Shown here piece by piece: positions 35,001 through 47,000 of a stretch of 64,000 bases of DNA. Numbering within the stretch: the first letter of the stretch is position 1; each line of letters begins with the position of its first letter. The position numbers and the translations under genes are program-made. Below the pieces are notes generated by a model. The model saw nothing but the letters and a program-made list of their open reading frames with translations, made no database searches and was not told the DNA's origin. The DNA comes from Xiphophorus maculatus (lineage: Eukaryota > Chordata > Actinopteri > Cyprinodontiformes > Poeciliidae), in NCBI RefSeq assembly GCF_002775205.1, contig NC_036445.1, positions 1,384,802-1,448,801 on the forward strand. The letters are read 5' to 3'.

Positions 35001-38000
35001 GTGATTGGAAGATGAATACCTGAACCCAACTGTAAAATCTTAGAAAATGCAAACACTTTAAAAAGACTTAAATAGATAAACAATGCTTAGCTTGGTGGGG
35101 GCTCAAGTAAAGCCTGGTGGCCCGCCAGGCTTATAATACACTGGGGGAAACTGCATCATGATAAAAAACAATATTTATGATTTAATTTCTTGTCTTTAAA
35201 ACCAAACTTCAACAATTATTCCCAGCTCTGCTAAAGTAACATAGCCCTTGACTCATATTTATATTATCAAATGTATTAATTTTATTGATACAAATATTTA
35301 AGCAAAATGTCACATTTCGGACTTTAACGTGCTGTTTATTATTTAGTCAGGTTATATTCTGTAATTGAGACTGTAGTGACCTTCATGCTTACTCTTGGTA
35401 ACTGTAGCTTTAACAGATTTAAGATGGTGGGAGGCACTTCTTTATTTTCTACATCACCAATACCTGAGACAAGAAATATTTCCAAGCCTAATTTTTCTCT
35501 TTTGTGGGCACCAGATAAGTGTTGTTGCCTTCTTTCAGGCTGCCGACCGGCAGTGTGTAGCAGCAGACAGCTGAGGGTATTGTTATTGCTTCTTGCTCCA
35601 TACAGCTGGAGAAAACTATGGTCACTAAGGAACTTTCTCTGGCATCTCATTAAAACGACTTCAAATTATGTTGAACATTTTTGAAGCCGTGACTTTAAAA
35701 ATCATGGTGTACCTACATAACCAGCCCATCCCTGTTTCTTAATGACAAATTATACGGATAAAAACTGCAATATAGCTCAGACGGAGCCTCATTTGCACCC
35801 ACATTTTCACCCAAGAACTTGTTTTCATTATTCTCCTGAGTACAAATGTGGGACAATCTCTAACACCTTCTGTTTCAGTAGCTTCTGCCTCCCTTGCACA
35901 GCTTGGCAGAGTTTTTGTTTGTTTTCGTTTCATTCATGTTCTGCCCAGTGATGAGACCAAGGCGAATATGAGTTCATTGAGCGAGAGTTGGGTTCTTGTT
36001 GCCTTGAATGGCAGGTAATCTTGGCAGTGCAGAGGAGGATTTCTGCTCTGCTGTAAGGGCCTGCCGACAGAGACTTAGCTCAGCCAGAATTATTCCTCTA
36101 CAGTTACTGCGGAGTAATTGCTTTGGCTGATGCTGACAGTTTGTTTGTGTGTGTGTTGTATGTGTGTGTGCAGAAGGCAAAAAGTTCACCCAGCTCTCTT
36201 TGCTGTTCGTTGAGCTGTGACTGTCGTCTTTGGTAATCTGAGGGCAGACTCATCTTGTATCTTTACTTTTTCCACTTTGCAGAGGGGGAAAAAAGAACTT
36301 CATATGTTAAACTGTTTGATTTTCATTTGTTTTCTAGAGCCACACAATGCGTGTTGCTGTTTGTGAGGTGCTTGGAGAAATTCTTGTACGAGTCCTATGT
36401 GGCGACGGGCTGGATGAGTCTGGCAGAGCCGACCGGGACCGCTTCTTTGACATATTGCAGGAACATCTCCATGACACACACTCCCATGTCAGAGCACGTG
36501 TGCTCCAAGTTTACACACGAATTGTCAACAGCAAGGTACATTGCTTTTATGAAATACTTTGACAGTGAATGCTGTGATTGAACTAATGGTGTTCCACAAG
36601 ACTCAATTTTTGGTCTTCTTGATTTTCCCAGCTATTCTGACAATGTGTTGTCATGTTTTGGTTATCCAAAACAGACTGAGTTTTAAATTGTATTTTAAAT
36701 ATGAAATGTTTGATATTTTTCTAAAGGACAACACTGAAACTTTAGGACAAAATAATAAAAGCTGATGGTAAATTTTTGTGTGTGTGTGTTCAGGCGCTGC
36801 CCCTGTGTAGGTACAGTGAGGTGATGGGGCTCGCCGTTGGGCGCCTGATGGACAAATCGATAAATGCAGTGAAGAGTGCCATCCAGCTGTTGGCAGCTTT
36901 CATTGCGCACAATCCCTATAGCTGCAAGGTAATTCAAACTGGTGTGATTTTAAATTGTGAATAGAGGTAATATTTCAAGTTTCACAACACAAAGCTTTGT
37001 TCTTGTCTTTCAGCTGAGCAGTGCAGATCTGAAGAAACCCTTGGAAACAGAAACAGCAAAACTCAGAGAAATGAAAGAGAAGCTAGAGGGAAAAGCACCT
37101 GGTAATCACAGCTTCTGTGATAGTCCTTCAGATTTCTCTGCTTCTGTTAGACTTCTTTAATCATACATGTATTTTATTTTTTTTTTGCCCAGTGATGAAA
37201 CCAAGGCGAATGTGAGCTCACTGAATGAGTGTTGGCTTCTTGTTGCATTTGAATGGCAGGTAATCTTGGTAGTGCAGAGGAGGATTTCTGCTCTGCTGTA
37301 AGGGCCTGCCGACAGAGACTTGGCTCAATCCAAATTATTCCTTTAGAGTCACAGTGGAGTAATCTCTGGAATAGAGCTTACATTGTGTGTGTGGGTGTGA
37401 GTGTCTGATGCAAGAAGCCCACTTTGGTCTTGGTGCCGTTCAGTGATCCATGAGCTGTTACTTTTAACAATCTGAGGGCTGATTCAAATTTCCATAAACC
37501 CACCACATGAATATGTACTGATTAAAAGAAATCCCAAAGGTCTAACTTTAAATCTTCTCATAAGTTTTTTTTCCCACACTTATTTATGTCTGGCATTTTT
37601 AATAGTTTGAAATGTAATTAGTAAAAATACTCATGCAAATGAGCTAAGACGGTAATAGTTTTTAGCTTGAATTATGACACATCAACGGTTCTAATTGCCT
37701 TTTCCTCCAAATTAAATTTAAAGATAAAATCATAAATTAATTGTCACTCAGTGCTGCTGTCTGAACAGAAATGTTTTAATTTTTCTCAAATTCAGAAATA
37801 GGTTCACATAATTAATTTCAGAAAAAATACAGTTGTCTGTTCTGTTGCTCTTTCAATACATTGGTTTCAAATGTTTCTTTGGCACTTTTACACGACCAGC
37901 TGCCAGTGAAATATAATAAATGTATGTATATATTCCTTTTCCTCGCTGTAGTTGCAGTGATCAAGGCGTCTGAGCTGTGGGCTGCCATGGAGCCTGAGCT

Positions 38001-41000
38001 CCTTGTTACTGTCAGGACAATCCTGGAGCCCACAAGTGAAGCAGAGGAAGAGAACAACGAAGGTGTGGAGGTGGAGGACGAAAAACCAGAAGATGACGAC
38101 AGAGCAACTGCAGTGAAGATAGCGCAGTACCTCCGTGTCAACAAATACAGGTGATGCTAATAACCAGTTGACGTTGATGGGTAGTGACGCTGCTCATGGA
38201 TCTGGTCTGTCACACAGCCTAGAATTAGTCAGGTAAAATGTCTGTGCTCCTCTCTCTGCAGGAATGCTGTGAAGCTTTGCGTAAAAGCTCACAGTTGGTT
38301 CCCAGAATCAGAGATGTTTGCCTCTCTGACCACAGTCACCCCTGAGAGTTTAATGGACACACTGGGCTTGATTTTCAAAGGTAAAAGCTCTTTTTATTTT
38401 AATAAAAATAGGAAAATGGTTTACAAAATGCACAAGAGAACAAATATTAGATATATACTTCTGAGAGATTGAGTTGCTAATGAAAAGTTGATTCACCCAC
38501 ATGGTTGTAAATGTAAAACAGATTCAAAGTCATTTGAATTTGATCTTGGTTATCAAACATTGTAGGCAAGTTCAGTATATATAGAATGTATAAAGTGTCC
38601 ATCTGCTCAGTTTGCCAGAGAGCCAAATAGCCTTCTGGAACCAGGAGCACCTTCTGTTTTTTAACAGAAATTGGGGGCATGAATTTGAGTTGTAAACTTT
38701 TTGTTATCCACATGGTCAAAAAACATAAAAGCTCAAATATATGCATACACCAGTCAATGTTTTTGGTTAAATGTCTTGCTCAATGTTGGCCTTCAGTATC
38801 CATTCCTTACCCTGTTTTGTGTGTTTGGGTCAACCTTGTTACTTCCATGTGTTGGATTTCTGTTCTGATCAGACTTGTTGATTTTGGGGTTCAAATGAAA
38901 AATCTGGAGATGATTTTAATTCATTTTTTATTAATAATTATTTTGTGCACTGCATCAAAACCACGGGTACAGCCCCTCAACATGACTTAGCCATCAAACA
39001 TGTTTGACCTTTAGTGTAATGTTCTTCTGTTTGAAAGCCTCGCCTTAACTCAATTTGTAATACAAGTATTTAATCTCTATAATGACTTAAGAGCATAGAT
39101 ATTGGCCCAAACATTAAGCATTCTCTCAAATTCCAGATGAACATTTTGCTGCACTTTCACATTTCTCTGGCTAGTTTTTTCTTTTCTATATACATATATA
39201 TATATCTTTTTAGCCTACATGACAGTGTAATTTGTCGCAAGCCTTTGTCTAAGCTATACTTCACTTCACGCTTCCTGCACCACCAGTTAATGTCATCTCA
39301 GATGATAAACAAGTAATTTAATTAAACAGTTAAACATTTTTCATGTTGACTCAAATGCAACGTCAGAGATGTGTGTTGATGGTCTGACAGCTCAATTACA
39401 AAGACATTTATTTTCCACTTGTGCACCTATTTGCCATAAGAATAAGAACTTTGACTAGAAAAGTCAGTTTCTCTGCTAATTTTATTACATTGATATGTTA
39501 CAATAGAGAAAGCATTATGGTATTGACACAGCTGCATCTAATGTTACAAAAAACAGCACAACTAAGACTCAAAAGTGTTCACTCTGCTCTCAAACCTCCC
39601 CTCATTCAAATCTGAATGTATCTGCACATAAACACAACCTCAACCCACCAAACCATTTACTAGTTGACTTGGGTTGTAATTTTCTAAAGTTTTATAATGA
39701 CAGCTCTGAAATTGTCCTGCAAGTTTCTACCTTCATGTATTCTCGCTTTTGTTTTCTTTTGTTCTAAATGTAGCGTGTATAACTGCTTTTCACACATTAT
39801 GAAAAGGTAAAAGGTTACTTAATTATTAGGCTGAAGCTTTAGAAAATGCTCAGTTCAAGCAGCAGATTATAAATTGAGAGCAATGAGTGCCTTGGTGGTT
39901 CGAGGGTAGCGGTGGAGGATGCAATAACTCCCCCTGAGTCAGACATGGCACCCCCAAGAAAAGTTCAAAAAATGTTTTTCTTTTTTTTTTTTTTTTTTTC
40001 TATGTGGTGAAATATTTTATAAAAAAAAATTTATTGTAATTAAATGTAATCTAAATGCCAAAAAAGTACCCTAAAAGAAGTCTATTGTGAATATGGCTGT
40101 GAATCAATAACAAAGGAAATACTATGAGTAAAAGCGATGAACCTTTGACATCATTACACATCCTGTAAACCAGTGGGAGGCAGAGCTTGTACTGCTTGGT
40201 GATTATACAGGCACAAAAACAATTCTGCAAAAATATCCATCATGTTTGAGGCTCAACAGAGAAGTTTCAGAAAAAGTTATCAAATCCATTCTACTCATGT
40301 TTCACTGTAGTCAGCGAGAAGAACTAGAGTCACACCAGGTTAGCAATATGCTGCAAAGCAAATAAGGGCACAAATGTATCATGTACAGCACTCAGGAGTT
40401 CTTAAATAGTATCATAAAGTCCTATTTTTAGACCTCAATAAGTAGTATTTGATATAAGTAATCAGTGAACTATAAACAGTTTTCTTTGTCTTCTTGTGGG
40501 GGGGGGGGAACTACCTGTACAGCAGCAATGACTGTTAAACCACTGACCTGACTGATAATTTCCAGGACCCTAGATGAAAACAGATTTTTTTTTTTTCTTT
40601 AAAAAAAAAAAAAAAAAAAAGCAAAAAAAACTTCCCCTTCTACCACAAAAACAACCACCTTTTCCTGTTGTGAAGAAATCTGACTCCTAGGTGTAAAAAT
40701 GCATCTTCTGTCTGCCTCTTCTGTTACCACCATGCCAAGTGTGGGTGTTTAAGACCAAGGTTTTTTTTATGTTTGTAATGAATGGTATCACCATAAAGCC
40801 ACATACTGTATTTATTAGACGCATTGTTGGTGACTGTAGACACAACAATGTGTCTAATGTGTTATTAGACACATTGTTGGTGACTGTAGGTTGAATGTGT
40901 TAGAGACCTATAATGAGTTCACAGCACCCTTTAGAAATCGGCAAGCTCCCCCATTGCACCTGCAGGAAAAAAAAACTTGGAGCCCTCACTGACTGGGTGA

Positions 41001-44000
41001 TTTACTCTCTTGTTTGCCCCAGGCTCTGATGAAGATGCTTCAGATGTCGGTCAGAATTTGCCACCAACCCCACAAAGAGAGAGAGATAAAGGGGGAGATG
41101 AAGGGGACCTGAAGAAGCAGGAGATGTTGGTGCAGTACCTGAGAAACATGGAAACATTTTCCTTACAAGTGGAACAAGCAATATCTGTCATCAACAACAT
41201 GCTGTATTTGAAAACAACTTCAGGTAGATGTCCACTTTCACTGTGGGATCTGTCATTTTACTTTCCCAAATTTTTGAGTAGATTCTGTTTACATGAAGTT
41301 CATAATTCCATGTTTATTTGTTGTTTTCTTATTCTGCTTAAAGTTGTCCAAGAAGCAGTGCAGTTTTGTGTGACGGTGCACGAATTCAGTGTTGCCAACT
41401 CTGTCATTGGAGTGAGGAAGATGTTGCCTCTGGTGTGGTCAACGGATGCTGCCATTAAAGATGCTGTCGTTCAAGCCTACAGACGCTTGTACCTGAACCC
41501 GCAAGGAGACACAGTCAGGTCTGTGCTTAACCACTTTAAATATAGTCATGTGCCGAGGTTTATAATATATTTACATGGCAGACTATAATTTTTTAAATTT
41601 AATCCAGGATGGAAGTAACTACGAAAGCAAAGTTCAAAGAAAACCTAAAACAGGCGTTAGGCTACCTATGGAAATGTTCATCAAGATCTCTTTTAAAGAT
41701 TAGAAATGATTCAACACTTAAACTTTACTATATTGCCAGCTGTTTTTTGTGAATATTATAAACCCCTGTTAGAACACACATTCTTGGTGGTTTGCTATAC
41801 GATTTAGACGTTTTGCATATAATCTTCTAATTGCTTGGAGGATTAGAGCAGAATAAAATTGTTTTGTCTGGCTGCCTGTTGGATATTATTTTGCCTTGCA
41901 ACAAAAACCTTCAGTGTTTTTTTTTTTTTTAAATGAAAAACCAGCCGTCTGGTCTTTTTAACAGGATGAAAGCACAGACTCTTGTCGACAGTCTCTCTGA
42001 GCTCATGGTGGATGCATCTCTGGGTACTATCCAGTGTCTTGAGGAAATTGTGAGTAATTATTATATGAATCATTGGATTAATTAGCAGTACTGTAGTTCC
42101 AAGATCATGAAAAATGTCTAAATGTGACAAAATATTAATTTGGGAGAATTTGCAGAAATACTTTTGGTTCCTAAACATACAGAGAGCTGTAACTGTAAAT
42201 GTCTCTGTAGGTGCAGGAGTTCTTCGGCAGTGGCAGCAATCTCCAATCCACCGTAATCCAGGTTTTGTGGGAGAGATTTGCGGGTAAACGAGAAGCCTCT
42301 GTCTTACACAAACGAGCTGCAGTGTTACTGCTGGGCATGGCAGCACGGTAAATTACTCAACATTTTATTGTCTTTTAATACAACAAACATTTTGGGTGGA
42401 AAAAAGTGCAGTTTTCTTATGGTAGTGCTAAAAATCGGTTAAAATAATAGATTTAATTTAAGTAACATCTGTTTAGAGTACCACAAAGTTAGTATGATAG
42501 TTACTCATATACCATGCAGTAAAGGTTGAATATCAACCAAAATGAATATTTAATTTTTTTTATTTGTAACACAAGGTTTCTGCACACTGACTCCTCCTTA
42601 TTTTATGTTATAAATCTTTACCTAGAATCATATCTGTGCTTTTTAATAGGTATAAAAGCTAAACAGGATTAGTATGCCAGAGGAATAAATTGAGGTTTAC
42701 ATTTCAGCTGCACTTTAACTCAAATGTCAAATGTCTCTTTAGATGACATCTTATCTGTTTCAACACCCAACAATTATTTCATGTGTACTCAGATGTATTG
42801 CATTGTTGTTTAGCACAGTCGGATTGATGGGTAGAAAATGTAGCCATTATGATTTGAGCAGGTTAGTGGTAAAAATACATTGAAAACTGGTGCTATTCCT
42901 GCCTGAATAACAGCTCTTCTCTTTACATTTTAGTCCTGCCTCAGCTACTTGACATTCTGCAAATCCTCATTAGTCAGAATACAAGCCCAGCCTCTGCTCC
43001 TCTTCATTGTAATTGAAGTCACGACCATAAAACTTGGCTTCTTGCCAGGGCCTTTTTATCTTATTTTTTATTTATATATACATATATCTTTATATATGTA
43101 AAATATGTTCTCCCCGTTCCAGCTACCTCTAAGAATATGGTTGCTTTGGGGAAGAGTGAGAGAGTAAAGAGTATTTGCAGTCCACCCACGCTGCCTCTTC
43201 TCCTCATCCAGCATCAGCAGCATTTATAACCTATTAAACCTTGTGTGCTTCTCCTAACCCGTCCTCCTACATGTAATATCTGGGCTCAGCCTAGTACTGG
43301 GAAAACCAGCAGAGAGTAGAAGAGGTCATGTGGGGCAGTGTTATTACCCGACTTTGCATCAAGGCGAGATAATTTGGTATTCTGAAATGTGTACGCTAGT
43401 TCTAGTTTTCAACAAGTATCTCTATTTGCAACTACAACAGGGCAGAGAGAGAAGTGGTGCTCAGTAACTTGGACACTCTTTGTTCTGTGGCTCTGGGAGA
43501 AAAAGTGACTGAAGACTTTCTTCTTGCAAGAGATACAGTGATCACCATTTGCAGTATCACTGATCATGTCAGGGTAAGTTTGAATATACGAGATTTTGTC
43601 AAAGATAAAAAATGTAACACTCAACTGGCCTTTGGTCAAAGCCTTCACAGAACAGTGACTATACTGGGATTAAATTACATATAAGTGGACTCTTTATTCT
43701 GTGACTTAGGAAGCAAGTTGGAAATGGTTTTATTTTGAATACTTACAGGCACCCTAAGCAGAGTTTTGTTTGTAAAAACATTATTTTAAAAAAGAACGAT
43801 GTTTTCTTCCACTTCGTGGTTATGAACCACTTTGTTTTGGTTGATCACACACAACCCCTAAAAAAAAATCAGTTTGTTGCTTTTCTATGACAATATGTGG
43901 AAGTTAGTTGTGTGAATAGTTTTACAAAGCATTGTAAATAAAAAGTTTAGAATACCTTAAAGCCCAGACTTTGACTAATTACATCTGAAAGTTTAAGTCT

Positions 44001-47000
44001 GTCCTGTTATGGTTTGTCTACCCAATAGCAATCAAAAGGAGCTCCATTCAGACTCCCCCAGGACCATCAGCTGTTCACCTGCCTTACACAGGCTGTTGCT
44101 GATGGTAAACAATGTGCCCTTGAATTTTTTTTCCAGTTTTTTTTTCCTATTCTTTCCACCAGATATGGTTTCTTCCTCTAATTTTTCTGTCTCCACTGTT
44201 TGTGTCCAAGGTGTGGTGATGGAAGACCCTTACTGGCAGAGCTTTATGGAACAGGCCGTCCGTCTCATCTACTTCCTGGCTGAGTCCCCAGACCAGCTGT
44301 GCTCCCGGCTGCTCCAGAGAAGCGCTCGACTCTTACTTGATCAGATTGCTGAAGGCGGTGAAGTCAACAAGGATGTTGGCCAAATCCATGATGCATCTCA
44401 AGACTCCAGTGACCAAGAAGAACAAGGTTAGTCGTGTTGTCTACCATGTTGCTGTCTACAAAATGCTACAAGACTTATTCCTGCCGTTTGTCAGCGCACC
44501 CTTAATCACACATGGCCACATGTTTTCTCTCCTGCAGTGAACTGTGTGTGTCTGGCCCAGCTGCTGGCGCTCTGCGGATGCGTTGCTTTTTGGCAGGTGT
44601 CTCATCTTGAGCGCAGTGTGAGCGCTGAGCTGCGGAGGAGGCGAGGAGAGACAGAAGAGAGGGAGGAGAAGGAGAAAGGCCCAGGCAGTAAAGCTAAGGT
44701 AATGAGCGGCTGTACAGGTGTTCCACACAACATAATACAGAGTTCTTGGGAAATGGGTGACACACCCACTAATTATGGTTGTGTTCAAACTACTTTCTGC
44801 CATTTTGTAAGGGTTAATGTATGTCAGTGTTATGTAATATCTAATTAGACCATCAGACAAGTTACACAATTGAAACATTTTTTTATTTTTCTACAGTTCA
44901 ACTTCTTTAAATTAATCTACTAAAAAGAAACTAAAATCCCACAGTTCTTCTAATATTTCCTGCTTTTAATGGTAATTTTATTTTCCCTATTGTGAAATAG
45001 ATTTGCTGCATGTCCACAGAGTAGAACAACTCTACAAAAGCTCTGAAGTCATGCACCGAAAAACTCCTAAGATGATAAAGCTACATTTAACATTGTTACC
45101 GTGTCGAGTAAATTAAATTTTTATTAAAGTTCAATATTTATCTGGATGAATTATGACAATAGAATTGGCCTAACAGACAATACTTTGTGATGTTTGAATC
45201 ACTTTTTAACTGATTCAGAAGAGATGGAGCCAATAGTGCGAACTTTATTTTCATTATTGTATTAGAATATATTTTCACTCTGAAAAATTACTCCAAATTG
45301 TATTTTTTTAGATCAATATTTATATATATTTGGTTTATGGCAATTTAAAAAAAAAAAAAAACTTTTAACTTTTGTTTTGGCAAGTTGAATCTACATTGTG
45401 AGAATAATGCAATTGTTAAATATAAAATATGCATTGAACAATTTCATTTTTCAACTCTACTAAATACTGCAGTTGGTAAGTCTATAATCCAAGTTCACAA
45501 AATTAAAATATCTTAAACTGATTAAATGATTTTTACGCTACAAGAATACGGTAATTGTTTACGGCAGAGGAGAAATCAATAAATAAAAGCCAAGCATTGG
45601 CTTCAGTACCATCAAGGCAATGATGTGGAAAGCTTAATCAGTCACAACACCTCTATAACACACGTACACCAATTCACAGGATTAATGGCTTTTCATTTGC
45701 AACAAAAGCTGCTTTTTGATGTCCTTCTAGAAGTACTTTATTACTGTTAAAGTCCCAACAACATGCCTAAAATGAATGATTACAGGAATGACTGTTAATA
45801 TTAACTGGGATGTTTTTATATTACCATTATGTGTATTGTTTGTTAAACTGGGTTGGTCATAATAAACTAATTGGCTTGATAATAATAATTAGATTAAAAT
45901 CCATATCAGACTCAACATTAATGAACTCCAACCAGGTTTTTATACATAATAATCTGTTTTATTTGGAAAAGATCACTTAAAGTGCTTCTGTGGATGATTT
46001 AATCCTATTTAAAGTTAAAGCTGAACCTCATCCAACCAGCTGTGAGATGAGACATTTTTCAGTCAGTGGGTCTCTACTGGGTGGCTTGATAATGAAACTC
46101 CTTTTAGTGACAGACAGATTAGTGACAGCTCTTAATTGTCCAGTCCTTCAGAAGAAAGGAGGATAGATGTTCCCTTAATTAGCGTGGGAGTTTGTTCTGT
46201 CATTTCTAAACTCATCTCGGTTACTTCTTTACTGTCTCATAAAAATACAAGACTGAACTTCATAGTGGAAGAGAGACGGTGTTTAATGTTGAATCGTGCA
46301 TAGTGGGCATGCTTTTTTTTCAGTTTTTTTGTTTTTGAACAAATGGAGTTGGTATATGCATTTAACCTTTGTGCAAGTCGTGAAGAAACTGAACAATGAA
46401 GGACATGCTTGAGGTGCTGAGCCCACACCCATAGCAGTGGGAAGACACAAGAAAACATTTGGTAAATTCACCAATGAATGGAGGAGTTTAAGTGTGTTGC
46501 ATTTCTATGCTCTATACATTTAGAAAAGTTCAATTACAGCCAAACTTTATTAGCACTTAACAGTATGACTTAGAATATTAACAGTTTTGAAATAATCAAA
46601 TGTTTATCTCTAGGTCTGTTTAGCTATAATTATCTAAAAATGAAAAGACAGACCGAATAAAAGAAGGTGAACTAAAAGCTTTTAGATTCTTGTATTTGAG
46701 TCAAATTTAGACTAAATAAGTGGCAAACAACCAGATGAGCTACTTTTTCTTCAGCTAAATATCTGTATGACTCAACTGAAAGTGAATTGAGGTTTTAGCT
46801 CATTTAAATCTAAAATAGGATTTAGAGGCATTTTTGAGTTTTTATGGAACTGATTTAGTGTTGACCTTATTATTTTTTTCTTAAAGCAGCAGCTGGCCAA
46901 TGAAAGTGCCATGGAAGAGGAGCTCGGGTTGATTGGTGCGTCTGCTGAAGACACTGAAGCAGAGCTCATCAGAAAAATCTGTGAAACAGAATTACTGGCT

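Noticed and set aside
33182-37480. The ~300-base repeats in ncapd2 first taken for a transposon family
   Set aside because: They start and end with boxes C and D, carry H/ACA hairpins and have U5-complementary guides; they are guide RNA genes.
38151-38220. Possible C/D snoRNA (GTGATGC near the donor, TCTG later)
   Set aside because: Box C is imperfect, no matching box D or terminal stem is present, and no rRNA or snRNA complementarity was evident.
39890-39960. tRNA-like B-box (GGTTCGAGG)
   Set aside because: No A-box at the right spacing and no cloverleaf can be drawn.
46887-46889. Alternative NAGNAG-type acceptor (CAG|CAG) at ncapd2 exon 22
   Set aside because: Either AG keeps the frame and changes one Gln. 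I used 46887, but 46890 is equally possible; this is not a separate feature.
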